From positions 35,805,001 through 35,869,000 of the forward strand of contig JALJCS010000006.1 in the NCBI GenBank assembly GCA_023055355.1: a stretch of DNA of 64,000 nucleotides, given 5' to 3'. The translations under genes were made by a program, and so were the position numbers. Positions within the stretch are counted from its first letter, which is position 1. Every line of letters starts with the position of its first letter. The notes below the pieces were generated by a model. The model made no database searches, was not told where the DNA came from, and saw only the letters and a program-made list of their open reading frames with translations. This stretch comes from Agelaius tricolor. Taxonomy: Eukaryota > Chordata > Aves > Passeriformes > Icteridae. This document shows, in pieces, positions 26,201-39,300 of this stretch.

Positions 26201-28761
26201 TTCTTGAAAGGGTTTTTTTTATCATTTTGAGTGGTTTGTTTCTTTTCAAAAATTTATTTCTTTTAGAAGGGGAAATAATCTTAAAGTGCTTTCGACTTCT
26301 GTATTGTTCACATACTCTTTTTGGAGAGTGCTTTCATTATTTAATAATCTCAAAAAAATCTTTAAAAATACGATAGCCACATTTAAACACAATACTTTTA
26401 CATATAATCACTCTTAGGTCCAGAAAAGAAAGAAAAAAACTCAACTGTATTAAATATTTGAAGCCCACTTGAAAAGAAGAGCCTTCAAAATGGGACTCCA
26501 ACCACACCATCCTCAATCCTGCTGGTTCTCCCAAGACAGCTTGAGGATCAAGTACATGTTGTGGCCACACAAGCTTTTCTTTCACAGGTTTTGTTGTTAG
26601 CAATGCTAGCAGTGGCTAGTCACTTTGAAGAGGATGAATGCAACACTGTCTCAGCTGTGGAGATCTGTGAGTAATTGATTTTTCAGTTCGCCGGACAAAC
26701 CAAAAAAATAACGACAATTAAAGGGGGAAAATCCCACCACTGTGTCAGCTAAAACTCTTCTTTCACCTAAAATGACACCCTATAGCTCCTACTTAGATAC
26801 TTAAAAAAAAACTGTTTCTATTATTTAAATATTGGCAAAATTCAAACATCCAGATCCAAACAACTCAGAATGACTCATTACAAAAATATTTTCTTCCCTT
26901 CCTTTCTTTTTTTTTCCAGATTGGCACAAATGAGTACCCACTGTTTATTTATAGACAGCATTTTTCAGCACATACACTGTTCACCTGGAAAGTTTGAATC
27001 AATTCTGGTCATTTGCTGCTATTCAAAGTATTATTTTTTCTAGAGAAAATATTTATTCTCTGGTTCCTGCAAAGTGAGCTAGTTTAGAAAAAGAATTCTT
27101 TTTATTATTATTATTAGTTTTAGAAGCCTGCAGCTATGCATCATGCAGTGTTTTTTAAAGTCTTTTCTTTCACACATACTACCATTTTGAAACACATAAG
27201 ACCATATATCCTAATAATTTTGATTGGAAAATGCACTCTCTTCTAGGTGTACGGAGGAGTAAATTTCTCTTTTCATTATGTAGAAACCTGTGAATCTACT
27301 ATTATGATGCTGGACTGGGAAAATGCAGAGACAAATTTGCATGTGTAGTCTGATACCCATTATCTCCTGTCATTGTTTCCTTTACTTTGCTCAACAAAGG
27401 TTTCTGCTCCCCTTTGCTACCTTTTCCCCTCCTGTTCCTTTATCATCTGCATTACAGGAAGGTAGGCCCACCTTAGAGACAGTGAAGCCCAGTTCTGACT
27501 GAATGGGACTGAGGTGCTCAGCATTGTGTAGTTCTAACCCACCTCAGGCCTCAAGGCTAATTAATGTCAGAGCCCCCATTAACCCCACAAAGTATCACCT
27601 CTTTTGCCTCTTATCTAAAATATGCCATGGACCCCAGGTAACACTCTACTGAATAAAATAATGGTGTGTTTTGCTTTGGATTTTTACATAACAGCTACTT
27701 AAAAACCATGACCTGAACTTCAGTTCCTAACACGGTCGAGCAAGGAATTTGTCTAACCCACTATGGGCCACATCTTATACGGATTTCAAATTGCACAACA
27801 GCAGAGACTTAGCTTTTTATTTTAGCAACATGACCTACCTAATTGAGCTCTTCAGAGTCCTTTGGGCTTTTATTGCAGTTGATCAGACAAATTTGGATTC
27901 TTTTTCCCTATTGGAAACTGTTGGATCACTGAAAGTTAAATGATCCAAAATGAATGTTCCACTTTCTGTAAAGTTCTGTCTGTTTCTAGTATAAGGAAAC
28001 AACTAGAAATTGTCCAATTTGGTCAGCATGCTAATTACCAACTGCCCATACCAAGTACCAACCATGTCAAATACCAGAGAACCAGAAAGCCCAAGACAGA
28101 AAGTCATGGCTTTGGAGAAGACAAACTAGAATACTCATGAACCTCAGCTCTCCTCCCTCTTAAGAATGGAGAAGCTTTCAATTTATATTTGCCCTACAAA
28201 AAAATCAAATATTAAATACCCAGCAGCCTTACTTTTTTCTCCATGTAATTCCAGTCTTAATTCTCTGGACACTTCCAGCTGGCAAGAGATTATCCCAATT
28301 TTTCAGCTAGGAAGAAACCTAGGACAGACAGCAAAAGTCTTCTTCTCAAAGCTTACACAGGAATCTGTGGCAGACAAAGGAGCTGACCTCTAGGTCCCCA
28401 GATTTAATCCTCTGAGCACTGTAATATCCTCTCCTGGTTGTAGGCTAACAGCAAACTGAATGTGCTTTCACTTAGACTGGAATGATCTCACAGACAATGT
28501 CAAAACTTGCTCTTCCTTCAGTGCCATAAATGCTAGAGGGAAGAGAAGTTCACCAATGACTCTACAGCTGCACTAATATTCTATTTGCTTTTGGCAAACT
28601 ACATATCCCCAGCTCTATTTTACAGTTTCTTCCCATACTGCTCATGTTTTATACTACTTTGTACTTTCTTTGGTAAGAAAGTGAATCCAAGGAAGCAAAA
28701 TGCCTGCCTTGCAGGCTCACAGAGTGAGCCAGAAATGTACAGAGACATTTCTACCACTATG

Positions 28762-29134
28762 CAGCAATACCAAGACAGAAAAGAGTGCTGAGAAGGGACC
28801 TCATCAATGTAAATAATTGTTGGAAGGGAGGGTGTCAATAGGATGGAGCTGGGTGCCTCTCGGTGGCGCCAAGTAATAGGACCAGAGGCAATGAGCAGAA
28901 ACTGATGCACAAGAAGTTCCAGGTGAACAAGAGGAAGAACTTTACTGTGTGAGTGACTGAACACTGGAACAGATTTTTCAGAGGTTGTGGAGTCTCCCTC
29001 ACCAGAGATACTCAAGAACCATCTGGATGCAGTCCTGTGCCATGTGCTCTAGGATGACCCTGCTTGAGTAGGGAGATTGGACCAGATGACCCACTGTGTT
29101 CCCTTCTAACCTGACTCACTCTGTGATTCTGTAT
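28762..29134 (+). mobile_element. CR1 LINE, 5'-truncated 3' end, plus strand
   Basis: About 370 bp of CR1 3' sequence. It opens in the region resembling AGAAAAGAGTGCTGAGAAGG, followed by GACCTCATCAATGT. It continues through AACTTTACTGTGTGAGTGAC, CACTGGAACAGATTTTTCAG, GTTGTGGAGTCTCC and TTGGACCAGATGACC. It closes with CTCTGTGATTCTGT at about 29133, the CR1 terminal octamer type. It differs in the GACCAGATGACC segment from the inner copy at 11857-12770, so it probably belongs to a different CR1 subfamily. It is antisense to ZNF385D and has no intact coding capacity. Confidence 0.9.
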
Positions 29135-31539
29135 AAAAAACAGGTTTTCTTTTCCTTTTCATGATGATCTTGGCTAGTTATTCCCTGCAGCAGAAAGATT
29201 TACTTTCAGACTCAAGCTAAGGTGGGAAGCTTGGGTGTTTTCAGAGAAGCGCTACAACCCAATGAAGTCAGAAGAAGGTCACAGTGTTACAAATGTGCAT
29301 TTCCCCAAAACTGCATGCACAGTGTTTCTCAACACCTTTCAGCCTACAGACTTTTTTTGTGACACTGTTGAACTGACTGCACCATTATTTACTGACACAT
29401 TGTGGATGTTTCCTAACCAGTGGGTCAGTATATGGTTTGTAGCCTCTATTGGAGAGATAGTTGATCTTATCAGATCATGTCCAGCAAAAATGTGTACACA
29501 AACTAACTGGATCTAAACACTGAAACTCAAGAAAGTGCTGAAGGCGATTAAGATGTATCCCAAAGTGTGCTCACCTGAGGTCACAGTCTCCTGGTAGATC
29601 CTAACCACAAAGGCTCAAAAAACCCCCACCATAAATAAATAAGCTAAGCAAAAATACAAGCATCAGCCAAGTATTATAAAAATCACATTCATTCTAAAGC
29701 TTTATGCTTTTTGACATTTTAAAAAGTCTTTGACCTGGCATATTCTGCAGTTGGATTTTTCTGATGGTTTTATAAAGGTCATGTTTATGGTATAATGAGC
29801 ACAAATTTCCAAGGCTTATTAATCAGAAGAACACTATATTGCAAACAGATTTTCAAAGAATCTTTCATTTTTATGAATATATTAAATATGATGAATATAT
29901 TATCAGCTTTAAAAGTGCCATTTTTCAAAAGCATGCTTGGGGAAGAAATAACTATTAACTTCTGGTGTCTTTACTTGAAATGAAACAAGCGCATGACTGA
30001 GAAGAATATGTAACTAATGTCATGAAATGGACACACTCCACTAGTAAACTCTATGAAAATAGTTCTGTGCAGCAATGCATCTTCTCTTCAGCACTAATAA
30101 TTCCATTTAGCATTAATAATTCACTGGAAAGTGGTTTTACACATTTGTAACTGCATAGTGCAAAGTAAGCAGAACTTAATGACAAGTTAGTGCATGTTTC
30201 CAGGGTACCACTTGACTCTTCTGCTAGCTGTCAAACCTCTGTTGCTTTACCAAATAACAGGCAGATCAACTTCAGAAAGTGATGAAGTTAGGAGAAGGAT
30301 GACAGAATCCAAGCCGAAAGAGCAAAGTCAAAGCTAGCTCCACAGAGGGAGCAGAAGGAAAGGAAGGAGAGAGGTGTATTGAGAAAACGAGTGGCAGAAA
30401 GTCTCTGGTTTTGCAGCTGCACTTGGCTGTTGGTGTTACAGGTAGCACACAACAGTGGACATGAAAATACCTCTGTCAACTTATGCCAGTGTAGCATAGC
30501 CTGGACCATGATTCCCTCCTAAGTAAACCTCACAGAGTTGCATACACAGTGTATGCATGTGACATGTATGCCTAGTGTATGTATGTGACAAAAACACACG
30601 CTTATTGAAATAAAATAATATTTTTCATTTTTCTTTCCCATGCATAATGACATAAATGCATTTACATCAGAAACTACCACAGTCTCAAAAATTTTGATTC
30701 ACAAAAATCACTCCAAAACATATGTGTTTAAAATCATTAGGTTTATGATCTTTTATAGGTAGGTAAAAGAATAAGTGGAAAATATAGAATGGAACCAAAA
30801 GCACAGGATTTACTAATGGATATTGACCAGTGCCACAGTAGATAGAAGTATGTTTTACAGGATAGGCTCCAGGACATAAATAAGTTTTCAGTCCATGGTG
30901 GTTTGAAAGATACTTGTCAAGATAAATTATAGATCGTAGCATCATTTTCCCTGTATGCATGTATTTCTAAATTAAAAGCACTTCAAGTTATTTGGCTCAG
31001 GAACTTTTTCCAACAATGAAATAACTCCCATTCTGAATGAAATACCTGAATTTCTTAAAGAAAATTTAACCAAAAGAGCAAACACAAATATTATTCTTTT
31101 TCAGGATGTAAAGCCAGAAGAAAAGCCTATTAGATCACATGGCCCAATTGCCTCTAAACCCCAACCCATTACTTTTCATAAACTTCTACTATACTTGATT
31201 GAAATGAAACAAGTTCAGTCCTCAGGAGATACAGCTGTTTGTGCAAAAAGCGAGAGCCTGAGGCTCTGTGGCTGAGAGTTTCTGGAAAAAGAAGTTGATG
31301 CAAAACTGAAGTTTTCCTAGCAGGCAACCTATTCTTTGTATTGAGAAGCAAAGAAAAAGCAGACATTGCTTAGCAGTTTGCTCTCCCCACAGAGACAGGG
31401 GAAGAGAGGGATAAAATATTTAGTTAACCATTAAGTTTGAACCTTCCTAGGACAGAATTTTATGCTATCTCAAATCACACATGCACTATGTCATTCACAA
31501 TTTTACCTTGGATTTTCATCAGCAGGTAATTAAAAAACA

Positions 31540-32060
31540 AATTGTAGCGGGGAGAGAAAAATATCCATATCTTCTGCTAAGTACCCGAGTACTTGATGAT
31601 TAGAGTCACTCCCCTCAGCATTAAGCAACAGAGATCAGCTTACATCTTACTGGAGCTGTGCCATCAGATGTTGCTCTCTTGCCCCACTTTGGAAAAGTTC
31701 AAGTTCAAGTTGAAAACTCACACAACACAAAAGCGAGCGTGACCACTAACAACAGAGCAGCCTTCCAGCACGAAGAGGTCAGGAATTCACCAGGAATTTG
31801 CAGATCACTCCTGACTTGCTAGGAACCTTTTTGCTGTCCTGATAAACTGGTCAGCCATTCTTCATCTGTCTGAAAAAAGCTAGGGATGCAAACTATCAGC
31901 AGTTCTGCACTGCGGGACAGAGCTTTGCGTTCAGCAAGGGAGCCACGAAAGGAGAGCTGGTGCTGATAGAGCACAAAACCCTGAAGAAAATGCTAAGGGC
32001 AAGGAGTTCACATCAAGTTTGGGAGACGGGAAAAGTGGAGGGGAAAGAAGGGGAAGTAAG
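31540..32060. other. CpG-enriched patch with G-runs, function unknown
   Basis: This half-kilobase in intron 1 has about nine CpGs (for example in AAAGCGAGCGTGACC and CTGCGGGACAGAGC), whereas the surrounding kilobases have very few. Near its end, GGG at 32021, GGG at 32028, GGGG at 32040 and GGGG at 32050 form a loose G-quadruplex pattern with one nine-base loop. I see no convincing open frame or repeat identity. A conserved element, an alternative promoter or an old repeat are all possible. Confidence 0.35.
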
Positions 32061-34864
32061 ACAGTATAAGGCAAAACAAGACTGGAAATAAAAGAATGGG
32101 ATGTTGGAAATCAATGGGGGAAATTTGAACCTTGGCCAGAATCAATTAAACTGTTGTCTTCTGGAAATTCTATATCCAGTCACAGATTTAATTTTAATAA
32201 AGTTTAAATAGGACATGTTATAGCACACTTAAATAGTAGTAATTGTGTAACTCTATCTACAAACTGCATCTTTGCCAAACATTATTTAGTGCAATCACAT
32301 GCTGCTCTTGTGCAATTCAAGTGATTTTACTATTTTTTTCCCTTTCTTAAACAGAGACAAACGTGTCATATGATATGCTGGAACACAAAACTAGGTGTTA
32401 ATTCACAGTATATGCTGGTGAGTAAATGTTTGTATTTTCACCCAGAAACTGTGCAATTGTTCTTCTACATGCATAGCTGCAATGAAAGAAAAAAAGAAAG
32501 AAAAGAGAAAACACAAATTCCAAATGACTGACTCCACTGCCCAAGGAGAGTACCTTCATTCTCACTAACAGATCCCAGCCATGACCCTTCTGCAAAAGGG
32601 AAAACATAACAAAACAGACTATATTGAATTCACTTTTATAAACGTTTTTATTCCCTGTCATAGAGGACCAGTTTGAAACCATGTTTTAATAATCTTTGAC
32701 TCAGGCTGCAGCTTTGCACATGCCACGGCAATTACAAAGTTCCTGATAATTAATCTATTCCTCTGTGCTAATTTGGCTGATGCTTTGCTTCAAGATGCGA
32801 TTGCTTATGGATAAGAAAACAGCAAAAAATTCAGCTTTTTCTGTGTTGCAAAGCTCTGTCAGAATTTATCTTCTCTTCAGATCTACATGGAAGCTACACT
32901 TTCACACATAATGTAGAAACAAATTCTTTAAAAGTTTCAAAAAATTAAAGAAATCAAGGTCTGTATTTTAATCAAAGGCCCATATTGAAGCCTGCTCTGT
33001 AAGTCCTCAGCACCTCAGGGAAATGTCCCAATAGTTGGGCTGTTGACTGACTGGGGAGACTTGCACAATGATACCATTTTGGAGCAGTTTAGAGCTGTGT
33101 AAATGTGTATTCACTTCACGGAGGAATTTAGCTTGTGTTTCCAGCAACCCACAAAAATCCCTTGACCTCAGGGCTAGTGTTTTTCTGGGGAAGTGAATGC
33201 ATTCTTTTACAGTGGAGAAGTTCTAACAAAATGGCTATTTACAAAAAAAAGGACTATGAAAACTTCAATTCTGGCAAGCTTACACCTGATGGAGCTGATT
33301 TGGGCAAATGCTCTGAGAACTGGAATATGTGACAGTTATTGGGTTGACTGTCCTTCTCCACACACTTGTGAAAATGCTGACAGTTTTGTTTTTCAAATCT
33401 CTACGTAAAATGTGCCTATAATTTAAAAAAAAGTTTTTCAAGCAAGTAAAATTATTTCCTGTCATTCTCTATAGGTGGGGGAAAAGCATTACTGCTTTTG
33501 CAGACAAGACAAAAAGGACAAAAGAAATTTTTGTCCTATTTTCCAGAAACACAAGCATGTCAAGCCCAATTTATCTAATCCATGACATGTTGGATGCTCC
33601 AGGCTGCATCTACGGAAATAGATAAAGGCTTGTCCTCCACAGATTTAATGAATGGGAATCCCTGCCCCTGGCTAATATAAATCGTTCTTGTTGGTGGATA
33701 ATTCTATTGATTACAGTCCAGTTACATTTACACAAGTACACACAAGAATTTTCTGTAAAGCAGCACTAAATTTGGGCCAAAAAATGCAAACCTAGTAATA
33801 TGTACACATTTCTTTAAGCTGTCTGAAGTTATGACTTTTCAGTTTTTTCCATGTCCTCCCCTGGTGTTCCTTAAAAGCATTTTACTATCATGTGACATAA
33901 CATTATTCCATAAAAAAGCCACATGTGATTATTCACTCTATTCAGAGCTTTTACCTCATGCAAAAAGCAAAGAAATTTTTATAGGGTCTGATACATATTT
34001 TACTATAGTATTTTACATGTAGGTTTTATAGGTTCTGATATTTATTTTACTCTAGGGTTTCCTGCGTCGACCACACAGCTTGTAACTGTAAACAGAAGGC
34101 TCAGACCAGTATCCTGTGTATCTTGGTTACCACTTAATATGGGCAAAAATCTAAAAGGAAAAAAAAAAATAACAAACCAAACAAACAAAAACTCCAGGGG
34201 GAAAACCACCCCCCTCAGGGATAGGAAAGGTGGCAAGGAGCAGTCTGCATACCAATGTGCAGATTTCACTGCTGGCTAGGGATACCAAGGCATGGTTGAA
34301 GGGACAAAATCCCCTTTTTTACATAGGCCAGAAAGAGCCTGAAACCCTCTCTAAAGAAAAAGAAATGTGACAAAGTCTCAGGTAATAGTATCGTTCCTGG
34401 ACTGCTCTTCAGTCAGCCTGGCTATGTTGTGGTCCTCTATCAAACCATCTTAAAATTTTATAGCCCCTGTTCCAGGAAGCAAACACAGAAAATGTTATAA
34501 AACATTTAAATAACATTTTAGAGAGAGCTGTGCTTGCTCACACAATCTCACTAGCCAAAATAGTTACTTCTAGCCCTGTGTAACTATTAAAATTTTACAT
34601 TGTGCGTATCAAAAATCAAATTTGGCATTCACTGATTTTGCCCTCATAGTTATTAATGGTCTATAATTCAGCATTTTTTGAAATAACTCTAAATATATAT
34701 TGAAACAGGCCTAGTATAAAATCAACCCACCTCAAACATTTCAGTTTGTTGTAGTCAAAGGTCATTTGTCATCTACCTTCTTCCTAAGGTGTTCGAAAAG
34801 ATCAAGCCTTGGGCATAAGACACTCAAACTTATTCCACAGGGAAAAAAAGTCTCAACTGGCATG

Positions 34865-34917
34865 TTTTATTTTATTTTTAAGCCTTTCTCTGCTGGAGAG
34901 GCAAAAATAAAATAAAA
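34865..34917. repeat. AT-rich inverted repeat forming a 22-bp hairpin
   Basis: TTTTATTTTATTTTT at 34865-34879 is the exact reverse complement of AAAAATAAAATAAAA at 34903-34917. The stem continues inward: GCCT then CTC on the left pairs with GAGAGGC on the right across a small bulge. That leaves a loop of about five bases, TGCTG. The stem is long for chance. It could be a cruciform-prone site or a decayed transposon end. A microRNA precursor is less likely because the outer stem is pure A/T. Confidence 0.7.
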
Positions 34918-35166
34918 TCAATAACTTTGATTCTGTTGCATTACACAATTATTTGAGAGACACTTAAGGAAATGTGGGGGTTTTAAAGGCATTTCTAGCA
35001 AGCCTTGTAACCATGATAAAATAGAATACAGTACCAAGAGGAGAAAAATTCCGGTGTGCACTTTTCTGATAATTCACATAGAGCAGAAGGATCAGGATCT
35101 TGCCTCTTCACAATTTTAAGTCTAGCTATTATAATTCCAGATGTTATTGAGTATATGTACAGCATA

Positions 35167-35229
35167 CATGTGTGTGTATATATATATATGTAAGTGTGTG
35201 TGAATATATGTGTATGTATATATATATAT
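35167..35229. repeat. Compound TG/TA microsatellite
   Basis: Alternating purine-pyrimidine sequence: TGTGTGTG, TATATATATATA, TGTGTGTG, then TATATATATATAT, with short interruptions. It is expected to be polymorphic and able to adopt non-B forms. Confidence 0.9.
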
Positions 35230-36305
35230 TTGCTCTGATCCATGTTAAGTCATTGCATTGTTTTGCTTCAATTATATGGAATGAAGACCTAATAAAATTC
35301 AACTTTTTTGCATCACAGCATTTGACACATTTCTAATATTTTTATTACTTTTTCAGATTAAAACAGAAAAGTAACACCTAAATTTAACCAACAGGCTTTA
35401 TCTAATTTAATTTTGTGTCAAGTGTTTCAGGTAATTTCTCAATATGATTTTATGGCTTGAGATGAGCAAGTCACCCCTTCTACAAAAATTAAAACCTTTG
35501 AATTTTAATGAATTTGGCTTATTAACCTGATCAGAAAAATCTTACAAAACCTAAGAAGCAAGGAGGACAATGCAAGAGCAAAGAGCCTTAACAGAACCAT
35601 GTGTTGACAAGCTAGATCCCTCCTCCCATCCTCCCACTCTGCTGCTAAGGAGTGAAGGGAGCCTCACATACTGTAATCATCTTTGCTTTCCGTAAGAGGT
35701 AATCTCACAATACATTTTTCACAAATGAAATTATATTAAACCAGTGAAGTGAGCCAACCAATTGTCAGATTGCTATTGAAATGAAAGGATTTGGTAAGCC
35801 AAAGACAAATTTCAATCCTACAAATACTTTTGCACATATTTAACTATTCCAATCCCTCAAATCAGTGAAACAGTGTCAGAAAAGTTAATTATTTTTTAAT
35901 TCAGAAGGGCATGCAGGAGTGGAGTCCATTCCATATTTGTGAAACCATCTGACTAAACATTCAAAATGTTGCATAGCAATGAGTTTTAAACAAAGAGATC
36001 TGCTATTCTACTATAAAAGAATTAAAAATTTGCCAGGGGTTCTGAATTTGAAGGATTAATCAAAACCCCAAATACAGCACACACATCACTATATACAAGA
36101 GAATTTGCTTGTATAATCCAAAATTTGTCACTGTTTTCTTTAAAAACAAAACAAACTCACAAAGTACCAAGATACAAAAGAGAAATACATGATGAAACTA
36201 TAAACAGCTGATGAAAATGAAGATACTCTAAGTATATTGCCAAAGATGCAAGAAGACGCCCATCCCTTCTTTCTGATGTTATTTTAAAAAATTCAGAATG
36301 ATTCA

Positions 36306-36345
36306 GTGACAAGAAAATACTTCCTGTGACAAGAAGATGCTTCCT
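36306..36345. repeat. 20-bp tandem duplication, two copies
   Basis: GTGACAAGAAAATACTTCCT is followed directly by GTGACAAGAAGATGCTTCCT, with two mismatches between copies. Each unit ends in an ETS-like CTTCCT core. Most simply this is a recent replication-slippage duplication. Confidence 0.85.
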
Positions 36346-39300
36346 GTATCTAGAAATGGCACTAAAAAACTCCGTAACCTTACTAAAAAAAGACAGTGTG
36401 TTGAGAAGACAGTTCCTCTATGATTCCAGTGGCTTAAGGGGAGTTACACCGGGTATTAGTCTGAGCTGAGATACTAGAGGACAATTATTGCAGCACACTG
36501 AATCTGCTTAATTAGAGGTATCAATTCAAGTAATGAGGCCATTTTGCATGCAAGCCTCCAAGAAACCTGAAACCAAACACGGCTTGCATGTATAAGGGTT
36601 GCATTCCAGAGCTTAAGCTCAAGCCAATTTTACAGATCTGGAGTTGCAGCTAAACATAAATCACCTGATTCACAGCAGAATGTTTTGGGCGTGTTAACCT
36701 GAAACACTGAGAAAATTTCAGCAGTGTTGGCCAAACCATGACAAAATTCAAGATCTGCACAATCTTCTTCAGCCTTAAAATGCTGATGCTGGCACGGTTC
36801 TGTTGTCCACACATCTGCACTAGGCTGGGACCTTACAGCTTCTGCTCCTCTAAGTTGAACACATGGTATCTGTATCTTCACAAATCTGCTGCCTTTGTTT
36901 CTGCTTTACAGAAAGACTTGATTTATCATCTAAGAAAAGACTCCCCAAAGCTGTATTTCTGGCTATTCTGTTTCACTTGGACTTGGGCAGTATACATGGT
37001 AATTTTATCTAAATATAGATAAAATTTAAATGGGGAGTGATAGGATTTCTTTATTACACTCCTCAGACAGCTAAATTGTACTTAAAGTACATTGACAAAA
37101 CCTAGAGCACAGACAGCTGTTTCATGTTGCTATGTAGTTTTGTTGCTACCACATAGCAAAAAAATTTACATTTTATTTCTCATTTAACTGACCATTTAAG
37201 TTCACAGAAAGCATCAAATGACCCAGGTGTTCAGCTACATGAGTATGTACAGTTCCAAAAATTGAGAAAGTAAAATAAATCTCTGTGCCCAAGGTCAAGC
37301 ACCAACTGTATTAACAGAACTCTTATGAAGTTTTAGAGGTTGCCTGTAGCCTTGGGATTGCAGCAGGGATACAAAATAAAACAATGCAGAGTTCATCTTT
37401 AGGTTGCTACGCTGGGTATTTTTCAACATATTTTTGTAGAGCATTGTCAAGACCATGCCTGGTCATGCTACTAAATTGGTAAAGTCAGACTACCAAGGCT
37501 GGTCAAACCCCAAGAACAGCAAAACAAGACTGAAAAAATTCAGTGTAATTCAGTGTCTGACAGCCTGAAGTAAATAAACCACTTGCTGAGAATTTGGTTC
37601 CCACAAAATATCAATTTCTTGCATTTATAAGGCCCTTCAGTGTTTCCCTACAACTTCCTCTGCAGATGTAAGCAAGTTGGTTTTAGCCCAAATGAAAAAA
37701 TAAAATTAAAAAAAACCAAACCAACTTGAAAGCCCCTCGTGTTAGGTTTACCACCTCACATGATTTCAAGATTCTTTCTGCTCACTGAAAGCAAGGAAAA
37801 GTTGGCATGAGCTATTTCCTAGAGCTATCACACACTGAAAAACCCACATAAAGCAGTAAATGCCTATACACACCCAAGGGGACTAGAAACTTTAAATTTT
37901 TGTCATGGAAATCTATTTTTGAGAACATTTGCTTAATTTCATGGTTTTGCTCTAACAGCATGGGCAATGGCTTCTTATTGGACATGATTTAGCACAAGAT
38001 TTTATCTCTTTACCCCTAAAATTCACTATAAATTTCAAATTTGCTATATATTATAGTAGTATAATGTTATTTGGCAATTTCAAATTCAAAGGTGAAACCA
38101 ACTTTCTAATTCCAAATTACAGTTTCCTTGTCACTAAAAACTATTACAATTTTTATACACGTCCATTCAGTAGCTCCAGACACACAACTGCAAATGTCAA
38201 AATCCTGCAGACTAGAAATGAACTTCTCCCACATGCAGCTTTTTCTGGCTGAGCTACAAACCCACAGAAATGATAGCTTGATATGATTTGTGGTCAGAAA
38301 CTTCAACAGAGCTGTATGAGATGATGCTCTAAGAAAAATGTTAAGCCTCCTCTGCTAGTGAGGGGGTGGGGGTGAGGGAGGTGGTGAAGATAAAAAACCC
38401 CAGATATTTCTTATTGCTGCTCTTCTGCTTAACTAAGGGAGTCTGTTGACTGAAGGAGAATCACCCCAAACTACTAAATTATTCAATTAATTATCTTGAT
38501 TTTTTAATGATATTGCCAATAATGTACCTTAATGAGGCAAAAAAGGAGTTCAACAAGGCATTGGAGTGGTGGCCCCCAGGAAAGTAAATAAAACTAAAAT
38601 AAAAATAGGACTTTTGTGAATTAAGAGTTACTCTACAAACTTGTACATAAACAGGAAAGCTTGCAAGCCACTATCCTACACATATAAATGAATTCCTTAC
38701 AAATGTAAGGCAAAGAGGGAATTGGTTTAGGCTTAGGTGTGTATAGAACTAAACAGTCCAGTTGACTCAAGAATGTCACATTATCCTTACTGGCATAGAT
38801 GACTTGGTAACAGAAATTAATAAGGACAATAATGACTGTACATGTTTGCAGTAGAAAGCTGCATGCTAAGCTTATAGAAAAGAGGATTGTAGTTTTAAAA
38901 CACTTCCTGAAAAGAAAAAAAAAAGAAAAAAAAAGGGTAACTTTCATTGCCTGTTGATTCCAGAGGCTTTCTATGGAAACCATCAAAGCTGAGGTGGACA
39001 AGGGAATGATGGAGCCTAGCCTCACATGTATTCAGAGCTCCTCTAGCATGGTGACACCTGCAGCCCTGCATTCCCTCCTGCAGATGCATCTTCCCAGAGG
39101 TGGGACTCCCCACACAAAGCCAATGAAATTGAAATTATCCAACCATCCAAGCTCATATTTCCATCACATTCATTGCCCCTTCCTGCAAAGATAGAGAGAG
39201 CACCTATTTAAAGAGGATCTGCAACCCAAATAGCCAAATCCTTCACCATCACTGGATCATGCTGCCTCTACCCCAGGCCCACTGCCCAACTGGCTGCCAG

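Noticed and set aside
26700..26760. Possible conserved element around GTTCGCCGGACAAACC
   Set aside because: Two CpGs in a short stretch are not enough to separate it from background without alignment.
28620..29015. 131-codon minus-strand open frame
   Set aside because: Much of it is antisense to the CR1 copy at 28762-29134, with no independent family resemblance.
38973..39194. 73-codon plus-strand frame as an exon
   Set aside because: No family resemblance, no clear flanking splice sites, antisense to the host gene; chance is the simpler reading.
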